Below, one piece after another: positions 43,501 through 50,217 of a stretch of 64,000 nucleotides of DNA. Under the pieces are notes generated by a model that did no database searches, was not told where the DNA came from, and was given only the letters and a program-made list of their open reading frames with translations. Position 1 is the first letter of the stretch, and each line of letters starts with the position of its first letter. The translations under genes and the position numbers were made by a program. Location: positions 88,174 through 152,173 of the forward strand of contig JAEERP010000006.1 of the NCBI GenBank assembly GCA_016285885.1. Direction: 5' to 3'. The stretch comes from Paludibacteraceae bacterium. Its GTDB lineage: Bacteria > Bacteroidota > Bacteroidia > Bacteroidales > Paludibacteraceae.

Positions 43501-43722
43501 AGAGGTTTTCTTGTAATGGACCAAGGTGTAGCCCCTTAGATTAACACTTTGTTGCTGATCGTTCGTGAATTCGATGAAACCCGAGAAATTGTAATTGTCG
43601 GTGTTCAATATAGTCGACAAATTACAAGGCATCACTTCGTTCATTCGAACGGCAGCGTTACCGGCCATACTCCCGCATAGGAGAAATAATGCCACGATTC
43701 TTTTTGCATATCTCGTTACCAT
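40582..43722 (-). CDS. CotH-kinase-domain T9SS cargo with lamin-tail and chitobiase-like domains
   Basis: 1,046 residues from the ATG at 43722 (MVTRYAKRIVALFLL); the frame is open 47 codons further but without family-like sequence. The signal peptide ends GNAAV. Parts in order: lamin-tail-like domain (VRMNEVMPCNLST); chitobiase C-terminal-like domain (IRYTTDGSEPT); CotH core (VTFEYFVDGQQV, VKFRDALMQAYC, RWIIFDTDYG); second lamin-tail domain (LVINELCASSDRNS, PDWIEVYNFG); T9SS type A tail (LSMYPNPTSCGVTI...). A Gly/Met/Gln-rich insert of ~60 residues interrupts the CotH core before VKFRDAL. CotH proteins are atypical protein kinases; a surface or spore-coat-like role is inference. Confidence 0.85.
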   Translation of the reverse strand: MVTRYAKRIVALFLLCGSMAGNAAVRMNEVMPCNLSTILNTDNYNFSGFIEFTNDQQQSVNLRGYTLVHYKKTSKKYTEKWTWQIQGDFMVDANNYTLMWFDESEQQQPRHSPYKLDADGGYLLLKNGNTLVDSIAYGAQTAHISFGRYGNETGYMEPTPGEANTTAYAQLTRCQAPEFSEKGGLKHGNVNLQLSCATAGATIRYTTDGSEPTKQSNVYNSTININSNTSIRAKAFADGMLPSAIATHSYIYADNDHNGCGGVTIPVVSLTVEDRYFNDNTIGMYVTGSNGTQGDKTCTMMRANYNNDWTRPVTFEYFVDGQQVLSQELEAAIEGGCTRTYTVKSLSLKASKKTGTDIVNYRFFGTKPDLYTQTIYLRNGGQGADGGMGMWGGGFDFGGGFGGDFGGGFGQGGMPGGMQGGGMQGGQQGQQNGQKNDKVKFRDALMQAYCTHMNVDYQAYQPVAYYLNGQYQGLMALMERTNASYVKANHGVDDEDLDLITLSDQKGIGVSKGTLDAYNELVSYLESTDNSTHEFYAGACKRMDMDEYLEYQVFQQFICNADWPGNNTKIWRERKDGSRFRWIIFDTDYGCGHDGALNSASDMITYCRGEGKTNWGNQQTWMTTIFKHLSNNPEFAKKFTTKYLCHLSTTFTEDRIRFVYDSITSLVKAEYCADMGKDSKEAANTMLTFLLERPANILQHLQTYAGTGAAVDFELKSNVPGAHFTINGESVDGFKGKYLAGFATDFMAYPPADYKFDHWEIQSGFDETGKKENCVTNLPGELSGSLTSSCVITAVFTPSNYDYTLVINELCASSDRNSGNADEYGKYPDWIEVYNFGDQPIDLAGLYFSDKVRNLRLSQVAYGYKSTIVESKQRVLLWANSDPVDGPLYLNFNMNVDKSETIYLSNEFDETISEASFDPHETNESFGFQTDNAGNWVLFGVCDNKITATPGKANGSITCRGTGLTDTEVSESSLSMYPNPTSCGVTITSKTLIANVSILDVDGRALMEYTPKKKEISIDLNAIPQGVYVVRIECEDGVFNEKLIKQ

Positions 43723-44060
43723 AAGCGATGTTTGATTTATACTTTTCACGCATAAAAATACTTCTTTTTTCCATACGAAGGTTATCTTCAATAGCACAAA
43801 AACATGGCGAAAACCCCATATTTCACTATGTTTCTCGGCTCTTTTCGGCGGTTTATCGGGCATATCGTTCCGTTCTTGACTAAAACATGACCTTTGGTTG
43901 AAAACTAAAATAGAGGGTCATATTTTGGATCTCTGGGGAATAAATACACAAGGATATATTCATGCCATAAGGTTAACGATTTTAGGTACGCAATGAGGGA
44001 AAGGTAGAGACGATATGCAGGGAGATTCATAATTCAAAATTCAAAATTCTTAATTAAAAA
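43723..44060. other. Intergenic region between serS and the CotH gene
   Basis: It holds an imperfect inverted repeat AAAACATGACC / GGTCATATTTT (43882-43926), a half-copy of the 160-bp-repeat palindrome (GGTAGAGACG near 44003) and a heptad array at 44025-44057. No clear TAnnTTTG promoter for the CotH gene was found, and no coding frame is convincing. Confidence 0.5.
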
Positions 44061-44061
44061 A

Positions 44062-44089
44062 GGGGCGCTCCGACCATTCGAAGCGCCCC
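44062..44089 (-). terminator. Terminator of serS
   Basis: GGGGCGCT pairs with AGCGCCCC over a 12-base loop, followed on the minus strand by TTTTTT. Confidence 0.88.
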
Positions 44090-44113
44090 GCATTCTATTA
44101 CGAGCCTCAAGGC

Positions 44114-45385
44114 TTATTTTATCATATCGCAACCCATGTAAGGGACCAAAGCCTTAGGGATCTTGATGCCTTCAGGGGTTTGGTTGTTCTCCAAGAGAGC
44201 CGCCACGATACGAGGCAGAGCCAAGGCGCTACCGTTCAACGTGTGGCAAAGCTGCGTCTTCTTATCCGCACCCTTATAGCGGCACTTCAGACGGTTCGCC
44301 TGGTAGGTATCGAAGTTAGATACGGAAGAGACCTCCAACCAGCGTTTCTGAGCGGCGGAGAAGACCTCAAAGTCATAGCAAGTGGCAGCGGTGAAGCTCA
44401 TGTCGCCACCGCACAAGTGCAAGATACGGTAAGGGAGTTCCAACTTCTTGAGCAAGCCCTCCACATGGGCCAGCATCTCCTTGTGCGACTCCTTCGAGTG
44501 CTCAGGCGTATCGATGCGCACGATCTCTATCTTGGAGAACTCATGCAGACGGTTCAATCCACGCACATCCTTTCCGTAAGAGCCAGCCTCACGACGGAAG
44601 CACTGCGTGTAGGCGCAGTTCTTGATAGGGAGATCCTTCTCGTCCAAGATCACGTCACGATAGATATTCGTGACAGGCACTTCGGCGGTAGGGATCAGGT
44701 AGAGGTCATCCACCTCGCAATGGTACATTTGGCCCTCCTTGTCAGGCAATTGGCCCGTTCCATAGCCGGAAGCCTGGTTGACGACAGTCGGAGGCATGAT
44801 CTCCAAGTAGCCCGCATTGCGCGCCTCGTCCAAGAAGAAGTTGATGAGCGCACGTTGCAACCTCGCGCCATAGCCCTTGTAAACAGGGAAACCAGCGCCA
44901 GAGATTTTCACACCCAGTTCAAAATCGATCAGATCATACTTCTTAGCCAATTCCCAGTGAGGCAAAGCGTCATCACCCAACTCAGGGATGGTGTTGCCCA
45001 TCTTCTCCACTACGTTATCCTCTGCGGTCTTACCCTCAGGGACATCGTCGTAAGGCATGTTAGGGATGGTATATAAGATGGAGTTGATCTCCTCCTGTGA
45101 CTTGTCCATACCCTCTTGCAAGGACTTGGTAGTCTCCTTCAAGGAAGCGACCTTAGACTTGACGGACTCCGCCTCATCTTTTTTACCCTCCTTCATCAAG
45201 GATCCAACACTCTTGGACAATGAATTGATTTCAGCCAATGTGGCATCTAACTGAGCTTGCGAGGAGCGTCTCACCTTGTCCAATTCAAGAATCTTTGAGA
45301 TCAGATCCTTCGCCTCGAAATGTTTTTTTGCCAACTTACGGACCACCTCGTCAGGATTCTCCGTAATAACCTTCAACGTCAACAT
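44114..45385 (-). CDS. serS: Seryl-tRNA synthetase
   Basis: A 423-residue class II synthetase that charges tRNA-Ser. The N-terminal coiled-coil arm (residues ~30-105, rich in Lys/Glu/Ser such as KEGKKDEAESVKSKVASLK) reaches the tRNA long arm. The catalytic domain has motif 2 in FRREAGSYGKDVRGLNRLHEFSKIE and motif 3 in TLNGSALALPRIVAALLEN; TAEVP near 230 binds serine. Length is standard. It lies 29 bases after the FKBP lipoprotein gene and ends the OMT-FKBP-serS unit, with a strong terminator downstream. Confidence 0.96.
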   Translation of the reverse strand: MLTLKVITENPDEVVRKLAKKHFEAKDLISKILELDKVRRSSQAQLDATLAEINSLSKSVGSLMKEGKKDEAESVKSKVASLKETTKSLQEGMDKSQEEINSILYTIPNMPYDDVPEGKTAEDNVVEKMGNTIPELGDDALPHWELAKKYDLIDFELGVKISGAGFPVYKGYGARLQRALINFFLDEARNAGYLEIMPPTVVNQASGYGTGQLPDKEGQMYHCEVDDLYLIPTAEVPVTNIYRDVILDEKDLPIKNCAYTQCFRREAGSYGKDVRGLNRLHEFSKIEIVRIDTPEHSKESHKEMLAHVEGLLKKLELPYRILHLCGGDMSFTAATCYDFEVFSAAQKRWLEVSSVSNFDTYQANRLKCRYKGADKKTQLCHTLNGSALALPRIVAALLENNQTPEGIKIPKALVPYMGCDMIK

Positions 45386-45414
45386 ATTCTTACTGGAATT
45401 ATGAATTTAATATA

Positions 45415-45927
45415 TTATTCTTGCTTCTTAATGACAGCGTTCAGCGTCATGTTATACACTAGCGTGGAATATGACAAAACGCTTACCCGCTTCCCCCCAT
45501 ATACGAACTGAGTGCTTGTCGCACCATACATCAGATAGTAAGGGATGAAGAAATGGTAATTAGACCCCGCAGGCATGTGGCGAAGACCGATTCGCAGCCC
45601 CTCACCCAGGTCCGACAAGGCGACCGTCTCCGTCTTCGACACAAACACGGAATCACGGATTGTCTTTCCCGTATAGGTGACAATCACCGTGTCATCTTCG
45701 AGAGGTCTTTCTCCTACACCTTGGGAGATAACCGTGTACAACAGACCGCTAGGATCCTCCTTCACGTCCGATTGAGCACGTTTTTCCTTCAAATAGGTTT
45801 CATTTTCCTCCTTGTATTTACGGGTCTGGGCTATCTGATCGACCTTCAAATCATCGTCATCCCCACACGATGTCACCACCGCATTCACCACAAACAAGGG
45901 GAAAAACCACCACAAAATCTTTTTCAT
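45415..45927 (-). CDS. FKBP-type peptidyl-prolyl isomerase lipoprotein
   Basis: A 170-residue lipoprotein: signal peptide, lipobox-like VVTSCGDDDD (Cys near 21, acidic follow-on), a charged coiled segment to about 55, then an FKBP-like domain. The domain has SGLLYTVISQGVG, DDTVIVTYTGKTI and LGEGLRIGLRHMPAGSNYHFFIPYYLMYG, matching the FKBP fold's strands and the F/Y-rich active pocket. It should be anchored in the envelope and assist folding of exported proteins. It overlaps the O-methyltransferase stop by 4 bases and precedes serS. Confidence 0.86.
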   Translation of the reverse strand: MKKILWWFFPLFVVNAVVTSCGDDDDLKVDQIAQTRKYKEENETYLKEKRAQSDVKEDPSGLLYTVISQGVGERPLEDDTVIVTYTGKTIRDSVFVSKTETVALSDLGEGLRIGLRHMPAGSNYHFFIPYYLMYGATSTQFVYGGKRVSVLSYSTLVYNMTLNAVIKKQE

Positions 45928-46565
45928 TCTTTTATTTTTCTTATTAACGTCATTCCGTCACGAACAGGAACGATCACCCGTTCCACCCGCTCGTCAGAGA
46001 AGACCTTGTCATTAAACTTCTGAACGCCGACGGTCTGCGCATCCTTGGAATCCTCCAGCACATGTCCGTCCCACAAAGTATTGTCCGCGATCAACAAGCC
46101 CCCCAGCCTCAACTTAGGGAAGACCACATCGAAATATTCTGAGTAGTGCCGCTTGTTACCATCCATGAAGACCACATCGAACTGACCCTCCAATTGAGGA
46201 ATCAGTCGGGAAGCGTCGCCGATGTGCAGATGGATCTTCTCCGACATCCCGGAGCGTTCGAAGACCTCATTCAGGAACTCCTCCATCTCGTCATTGATCT
46301 CCAACGTATGCAACTCCCCGTCTTCCGGCAAAGCCTCCGCCATGCAAATCGCGGAATAGCCCGTGAAGGTACCAATCTCAAGAATCCTCTTCGCCGACAT
46401 CATAGCGCAGAACATCTTCAGCATCCTGCCTTGCAAATGACCGGATAGCATACGTGGCTTCAGGGTGCGCAAATGCGTCTCCCTCGTCAGCCAAGAAAGC
46501 ACCTCCGGCTCCTTGTCGATGTGCGAAAGCACATATTCCTCTATGGTTGCGTCCGACATGTTCAT
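45924..46565 (-). CDS. O-methyltransferase (COMT-type, SAM-dependent)
   Basis: 213 residues from ATG 46565 (MNMSDATIEE); ATG 46559 is an alternative. It is a class I SAM methyltransferase of the catechol-O-methyltransferase type. Motifs are ILEIGTFTGYSAICMAEALP near residue 60, LHTLEINDEM, and FDVVFMDGNKRHYSEYF near 135, the metal-binding aspartate region, then LLIADNTLWDG. The natural acceptor is unknown. A TATTTTTG box at 46572-46579 puts the likely transcription start within a few bases of the start codon, so the mRNA may be leaderless. It heads the unit that continues to an FKBP lipoprotein and serS. Confidence 0.88.
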   Translation of the reverse strand: MNMSDATIEEYVLSHIDKEPEVLSWLTRETHLRTLKPRMLSGHLQGRMLKMFCAMMSAKRILEIGTFTGYSAICMAEALPEDGELHTLEINDEMEEFLNEVFERSGMSEKIHLHIGDASRLIPQLEGQFDVVFMDGNKRHYSEYFDVVFPKLRLGGLLIADNTLWDGHVLEDSKDAQTVGVQKFNDKVFSDERVERVIVPVRDGMTLIRKIKE

Positions 46566-46571
46566 ATCCCG

Positions 46572-46579
46572 CAAAAATA
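46572..46579 (-). promoter_or_regulatory. -7 promoter box of the O-methyltransferase gene
   Basis: The minus strand reads TATTTTTG. It ends 7 bases before the first plausible ATG, implying an almost absent 5' leader. Confidence 0.55.
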
Positions 46580-46707
46580 CATATTTTTCGAGACAAATCG
46601 GTTCTCTTCACATAATATTTTTCCAGCGGAAACATAACACACGAATGACGTCAATGCCTCGGCGACGGAAAACTTCGGTCAGACACGAAGCGTTCCATCC
46701 ATTCCCA

Positions 46708-48768
46708 TCACCGTCCAGGGGCTAGAACATCGATGAAGTCAACAGCTTCAATGACTTCTTCCTTTTTTTCCTCATTAGGGGTGGAGAAAGACTTTCCCTC
46801 GATGTTCTTGAACGAACCCCAGTATTCGGTTTTCTTGTACCGCTCCACACTCTTTTCAGGAACGTAAACAGGGATGTTCTTATCAACGTTTTCAAAGGTG
46901 CACCAAGTGATTTCCGGCGGAGCAACGCTCTTGCACGTTATGCTTTTCAGGCCTCTGCAACCTGCGAACACTGAGATGTCAAGTTTCCTCACACGACTAG
47001 GGATGGTGATACTTTTCAGGCTGCTACAACCCTCAAACGCAGACATGTCAATGAAACTCACACCGTCATGTAACGTCACACTGGTCATGCCCATGCAATT
47101 GAGAAACGCTTTATATCCGATCTCCGTCACGTTTTTAGGAATCACCATGCTCTTTAAACCTATGCAATTCTTGAATGCGGCAATACCGACTTTTTCCATT
47201 TTGTTGGAAAGCGTCACGTTAGTCAGCCCCATACAATTTTCAAAGGCGTTGGACTCCAAATACTTCACGCTGTTAGGAATTTTGTACGCCCCTTTTTTAG
47301 CGCGAGGGAAAAGGACAAGTTCCGTCTTATCCCCATTGAACAACACTCCGTTTTCCGAACTATAATTAGGATTCCCTTTCGCCACATTTATGTTCATAAG
47401 GCTGCCACACTCGTCAAACACGCCCGTCTCAATAGACATTACGCTGGCGGGAATCGACACGCTCACCAAGGAGGAACAGCCAGAAAAGGCGAACAAACCT
47501 ATTTCTTCAACACCACTCTTTATCACAACATTTTTCAGCGACCCACACTCCGCGAAAGCGCCCTCCCCGATCATGCTCACACCGCCCGGGATTGTCACGC
47601 CAGTCAGCTCGCCAGCATAAAACGCCAACTCCGCTATCGTATATTTTTTGCCCTTGTAATTGGGAGGCAACGTGATGGATTTCGCTTCGCCAATGTATGC
47701 CAGCAACTCCACGGTACTATCATTCCGCTCATAGAAGATATAATCCCCGGAGGTCTTAAGCTTGCTAACGGCAGGAACGGATGAATAGACATCAAATTTC
47801 TCTGATTCCATCGGTATTCCGGAATAGTTATACACCTCCCGAAGCTTTTCGCAATCTCTAAAAGAAAATTTCTCTTTAACACTTGACGGTACGGTTATAC
47901 CTATCAATCCATGATTAATAAAAGCCGCGCCCTCAACTTCCCGTACACCATCAGGAATCATATAAAAGCCAGATTTTCCATAAGGGCATAAGATCAGTTT
48001 CGTTTTTGACTTATCGAACAAGACACCCTCCTCTGAGCAATAGTTTGGATTGTCTTTTGCCACAGTTATGTTCTGAAGTCTGATGCATTTGCAAAAAGCA
48101 TCAGACTTAATTTCCTCCACCCCCTTTGGGATAGTGATGCTCGTCAAACTACTGCAATTAAAAAAAGCGTCACGTCCAATTTTTTTCACACTATCAGGGA
48201 GCGAAATGTTAGTCAACGATGTGCAATGCTTAAACACTTCTTTTTCAATCTCTTTCACACCTTCAGGAACAGTAACGCTCTTCAGGGCTACGCAACTATG
48301 GAAAGCACAGCGCCCGATCATCTTCATCTTTTTGGGAAGGGTCACGTTGGCCAGACTTCTGCACCCTGCGAAAACATAGCTATCTATGACCGAAAGACTA
48401 TCAGGAATCGAGACGTTTTTCAAGGCGAAACATTTATAAAAAGCGGAAGATTGTATCAACCGCACGCCATTAGGAATGACTACGCTGGTCAGCTTATCAC
48501 ACGCCTCAAACGCACTACGTCCTACCACCACCACATCATAGGTCACATCCATGTAGGTAACTTTCTCTGGGATGACGACAGACCCCGAATACTCGTTTTT
48601 ATAGGAGTCGCCATATTCCCCTTTATGCGTTACTTTCGCAAATTTATCAAAGAAATCATACCAAATCGTGTCACCGCTACTATTCACCACCCATGTGTCC
48701 GACGCCACAGCGCCGAGGCACATCAAAAAAGAACCTATAGCAGTCAATAAAAACCTTCTCAAATCCAA
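46708..48768 (-). CDS. BspA-like leucine-rich repeat (LRR_5) protein
   Basis: A 686-residue exported protein with a signal peptide (LLTAIGSFLMCLGAVAS). The body is built of about 23-residue repeats typical of LRR_5/BspA proteins: units such as LTSVVIPNGVRLIQSSAFYKC, LTNISLPDSV, and LKSITIPSRV, each with a GxxAFxxC pattern. Such repeats form surface-exposed solenoids involved in adhesion. No C-terminal T9SS tail is recognised; the end (ESKKEEVIEAVDFIDVLAPGR region) is charged. There is no ATG near the beginning: the start is TTG at 48768 or TTG two codons later, and the upstream 39 bases are wholly a heptad array adjoining the hisB stop. Confidence 0.85.
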   Translation of the reverse strand: MDLRRFLLTAIGSFLMCLGAVASDTWVVNSSGDTIWYDFFDKFAKVTHKGEYGDSYKNEYSGSVVIPEKVTYMDVTYDVVVVGRSAFEACDKLTSVVIPNGVRLIQSSAFYKCFALKNVSIPDSLSVIDSYVFAGCRSLANVTLPKKMKMIGRCAFHSCVALKSVTVPEGVKEIEKEVFKHCTSLTNISLPDSVKKIGRDAFFNCSSLTSITIPKGVEEIKSDAFCKCIRLQNITVAKDNPNYCSEEGVLFDKSKTKLILCPYGKSGFYMIPDGVREVEGAAFINHGLIGITVPSSVKEKFSFRDCEKLREVYNYSGIPMESEKFDVYSSVPAVSKLKTSGDYIFYERNDSTVELLAYIGEAKSITLPPNYKGKKYTIAELAFYAGELTGVTIPGGVSMIGEGAFAECGSLKNVVIKSGVEEIGLFAFSGCSSLVSVSIPASVMSIETGVFDECGSLMNINVAKGNPNYSSENGVLFNGDKTELVLFPRAKKGAYKIPNSVKYLESNAFENCMGLTNVTLSNKMEKVGIAAFKNCIGLKSMVIPKNVTEIGYKAFLNCMGMTSVTLHDGVSFIDMSAFEGCSSLKSITIPSRVRKLDISVFAGCRGLKSITCKSVAPPEITWCTFENVDKNIPVYVPEKSVERYKKTEYWGSFKNIEGKSFSTPNEEKKEEVIEAVDFIDVLAPGR

Positions 48769-48807
48769 ATTCTTAATTCAAAATTCTTAATTCCTAATTC
48801 AAAATTC
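48768..48807 (-). repeat. Heptad array filling the hisB-LRR gap
   Basis: On the minus strand GAATTTTGAATTAGGAATTA is followed by AGAATTTTGAATTAAGAATTT. It runs from the hisB stop to the TTG start of the LRR gene. Confidence 0.85.
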
Positions 48808-49941
48808 TCACAGTGTTCCCTTCGTCGAAGGCAGTTCGTACTTGTAGATATCGCGTCTGACCGCCATCTTGATCGATCGGGCCAACGCCTTGAAGATGCC
48901 TTCGATCTTATGGTGCTCGTTCTCTCCCTCCGCCTTGATATTCAGGTTCATACGGGCCGAATCGCTCAACGACTTAAAGAAGTGGAGGAACATCTCCGTA
49001 GGCATGTCACCCACGTACTCACGTTTGAACTCAGCGTCCCACACCAACCATGGCCGGCCTCCGAAATCCAGCGCCACGGAGCAGAGACAATCGTCCATCG
49101 GCAGGCAATAGCCATAGCGCTCGATGCCACGCTTGTCGCCCAGCGCCTTCAGAATCGCCTCGCCCAATGCGATGGCGGTATCCTCGATCGTGTGGTGCTC
49201 GTCCACGTTCAGGTCGCCCTTCACCTTCACGGTCAGGTCGCAGCCCGAATGTTTGCCGATCTGCTCCAACATGTGGTCGAAGAAGCCCAAGCCGGAGGAT
49301 ATGTCACACTTGCCCGTACCATCCAAATTGATTTGCACGAAGATATCGGTCTCCTTGGTGGTACGCTGTACGGTCGCCACCCGCTCCCCAGCGAAGAGGA
49401 ACTCGGCGATCTGGTTCCAGCCCGTCACCACCTTGGCGCAGGCCTCCGTCAGATGCGCCTCCGCCAGCTCCTTCGTCGCAGCTTCGACGGACGGAGCGAT
49501 CAGAAGGGCACGGCAACCTAAGTTCTTAGCCAGCATCACGTCCGTCAGACGGTCTCCGATCACATAGGAGTGGGCCATGTCGTACGAACCATCCATGTAG
49601 GCGGTCAGCATAGCGGTGCCCGGTTTGCGGGTCGGGAGGTTATCCTCCGGAAATGATTTATCGATGAATATCTTATCGAACTCGATCTCCTCTCCCTTCA
49701 GCGTCTCCAACATCTTGGACTGCACCAAGTCGAAGTTCTTCTGCGGATAGGCCTCAGTGCCCAAACCGTCCTGATTCGTCACCATGACCAGTTCGAACGA
49801 ACAGTTCTTACGGATGAAATAGAGATTACGGAGGACACCCGGCAGGAACGTCATTTGTTCCAAATTGTCCACTTGATACGTGACAGGCGGCTCCACGATC
49901 AATGTGCCATCCCTGTCTATGAAAAGAGCGGTCTTCATCAT
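48808..49941 (-). CDS. hisB: Bifunctional histidinol-phosphatase / imidazoleglycerol-phosphate dehydratase
   Basis: A 377-residue fusion enzyme for two histidine-synthesis steps. The N-terminal HAD phosphatase has [13 protein letters not shown] (nucleophile Asp near residue 9), and later [17 protein letters not shown]. The C-terminal dehydratase carries the metal-binding histidine motifs [15 protein letters not shown] near 245 and [16 protein letters not shown] near 345. The fusion is typical of gammaproteobacteria and Bacteroidota. No other his gene is in the window: the upstream neighbour is a divergent DUF2339 gene. It has its own promoter, so this copy is expressed apart from hisGDC. Confidence 0.95.
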   Translation of the reverse strand: MMKTALFIDRDGTLIVEPPVTYQVDNLEQMTFLPGVLRNLYFIRKNCSFELVMVTNQDGLGTEAYPQKNFDLVQSKMLETLKGEEIEFDKIFIDKSFPEDNLPTRKPGTAMLTAYMDGSYDMAHSYVIGDRLTDVMLAKNLGCRALLIAPSVEAATKELAEAHLTEACAKVVTGWNQIAEFLFAGERVATVQRTTKETDIFVQINLDGTGKCDISSGLGFFDHMLEQIGKHSGCDLTVKVKGDLNVDEHHTIEDTAIALGEAILKALGDKRGIERYGYCLPMDDCLCSVALDFGGRPWLVWDAEFKREYVGDMPTEMFLHFFKSLSDSARMNLNIKAEGENEHHKIEGIFKALARSIKMAVRRDIYKYELPSTKGTL

Positions 49942-49960
49942 TTTCTATACAATTGAGGCC

Positions 49961-49990
49961 CAAAGGTACAAAAATTCAGTGGGATGGCAA
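49961..49990 (-). promoter_or_regulatory. Promoter of hisB
   Basis: The minus strand has TTG (49988-49990), a 19-base spacer and TACCTTTG (49961-49968), 20 bases before the ATG. Confidence 0.8.
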
Positions 49991-50107
49991 GAGAGGGGAT
50001 TGAAAAAGAGAAGAGTGCGGAAGAGAAACACCCTTCGCCTAAAGTTAAGCAATGATAAAAAAGTGTATTTTTTTGCAAAAAGAAAACAATGATTAAAAAT
50101 ATATTCC

Positions 50108-50115
50108 TATATTTG
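50108..50115 (+). promoter_or_regulatory. -7 promoter box of the DUF2339 gene
   Basis: TATATTTG about 103 bases before the ATG. The -33 region has no clear TTTG at the right distance, so the box is tentative. Confidence 0.4.
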
Positions 50116-50217
50116 TTAGAGAGAGAGGGAGATGATTCTCTTCGTTATCCTTAAAAACAACGGACAAAGAAGCATTAAACCTGTATAGTAAACATCAGAA
50201 AAAAACAGATTATACAT

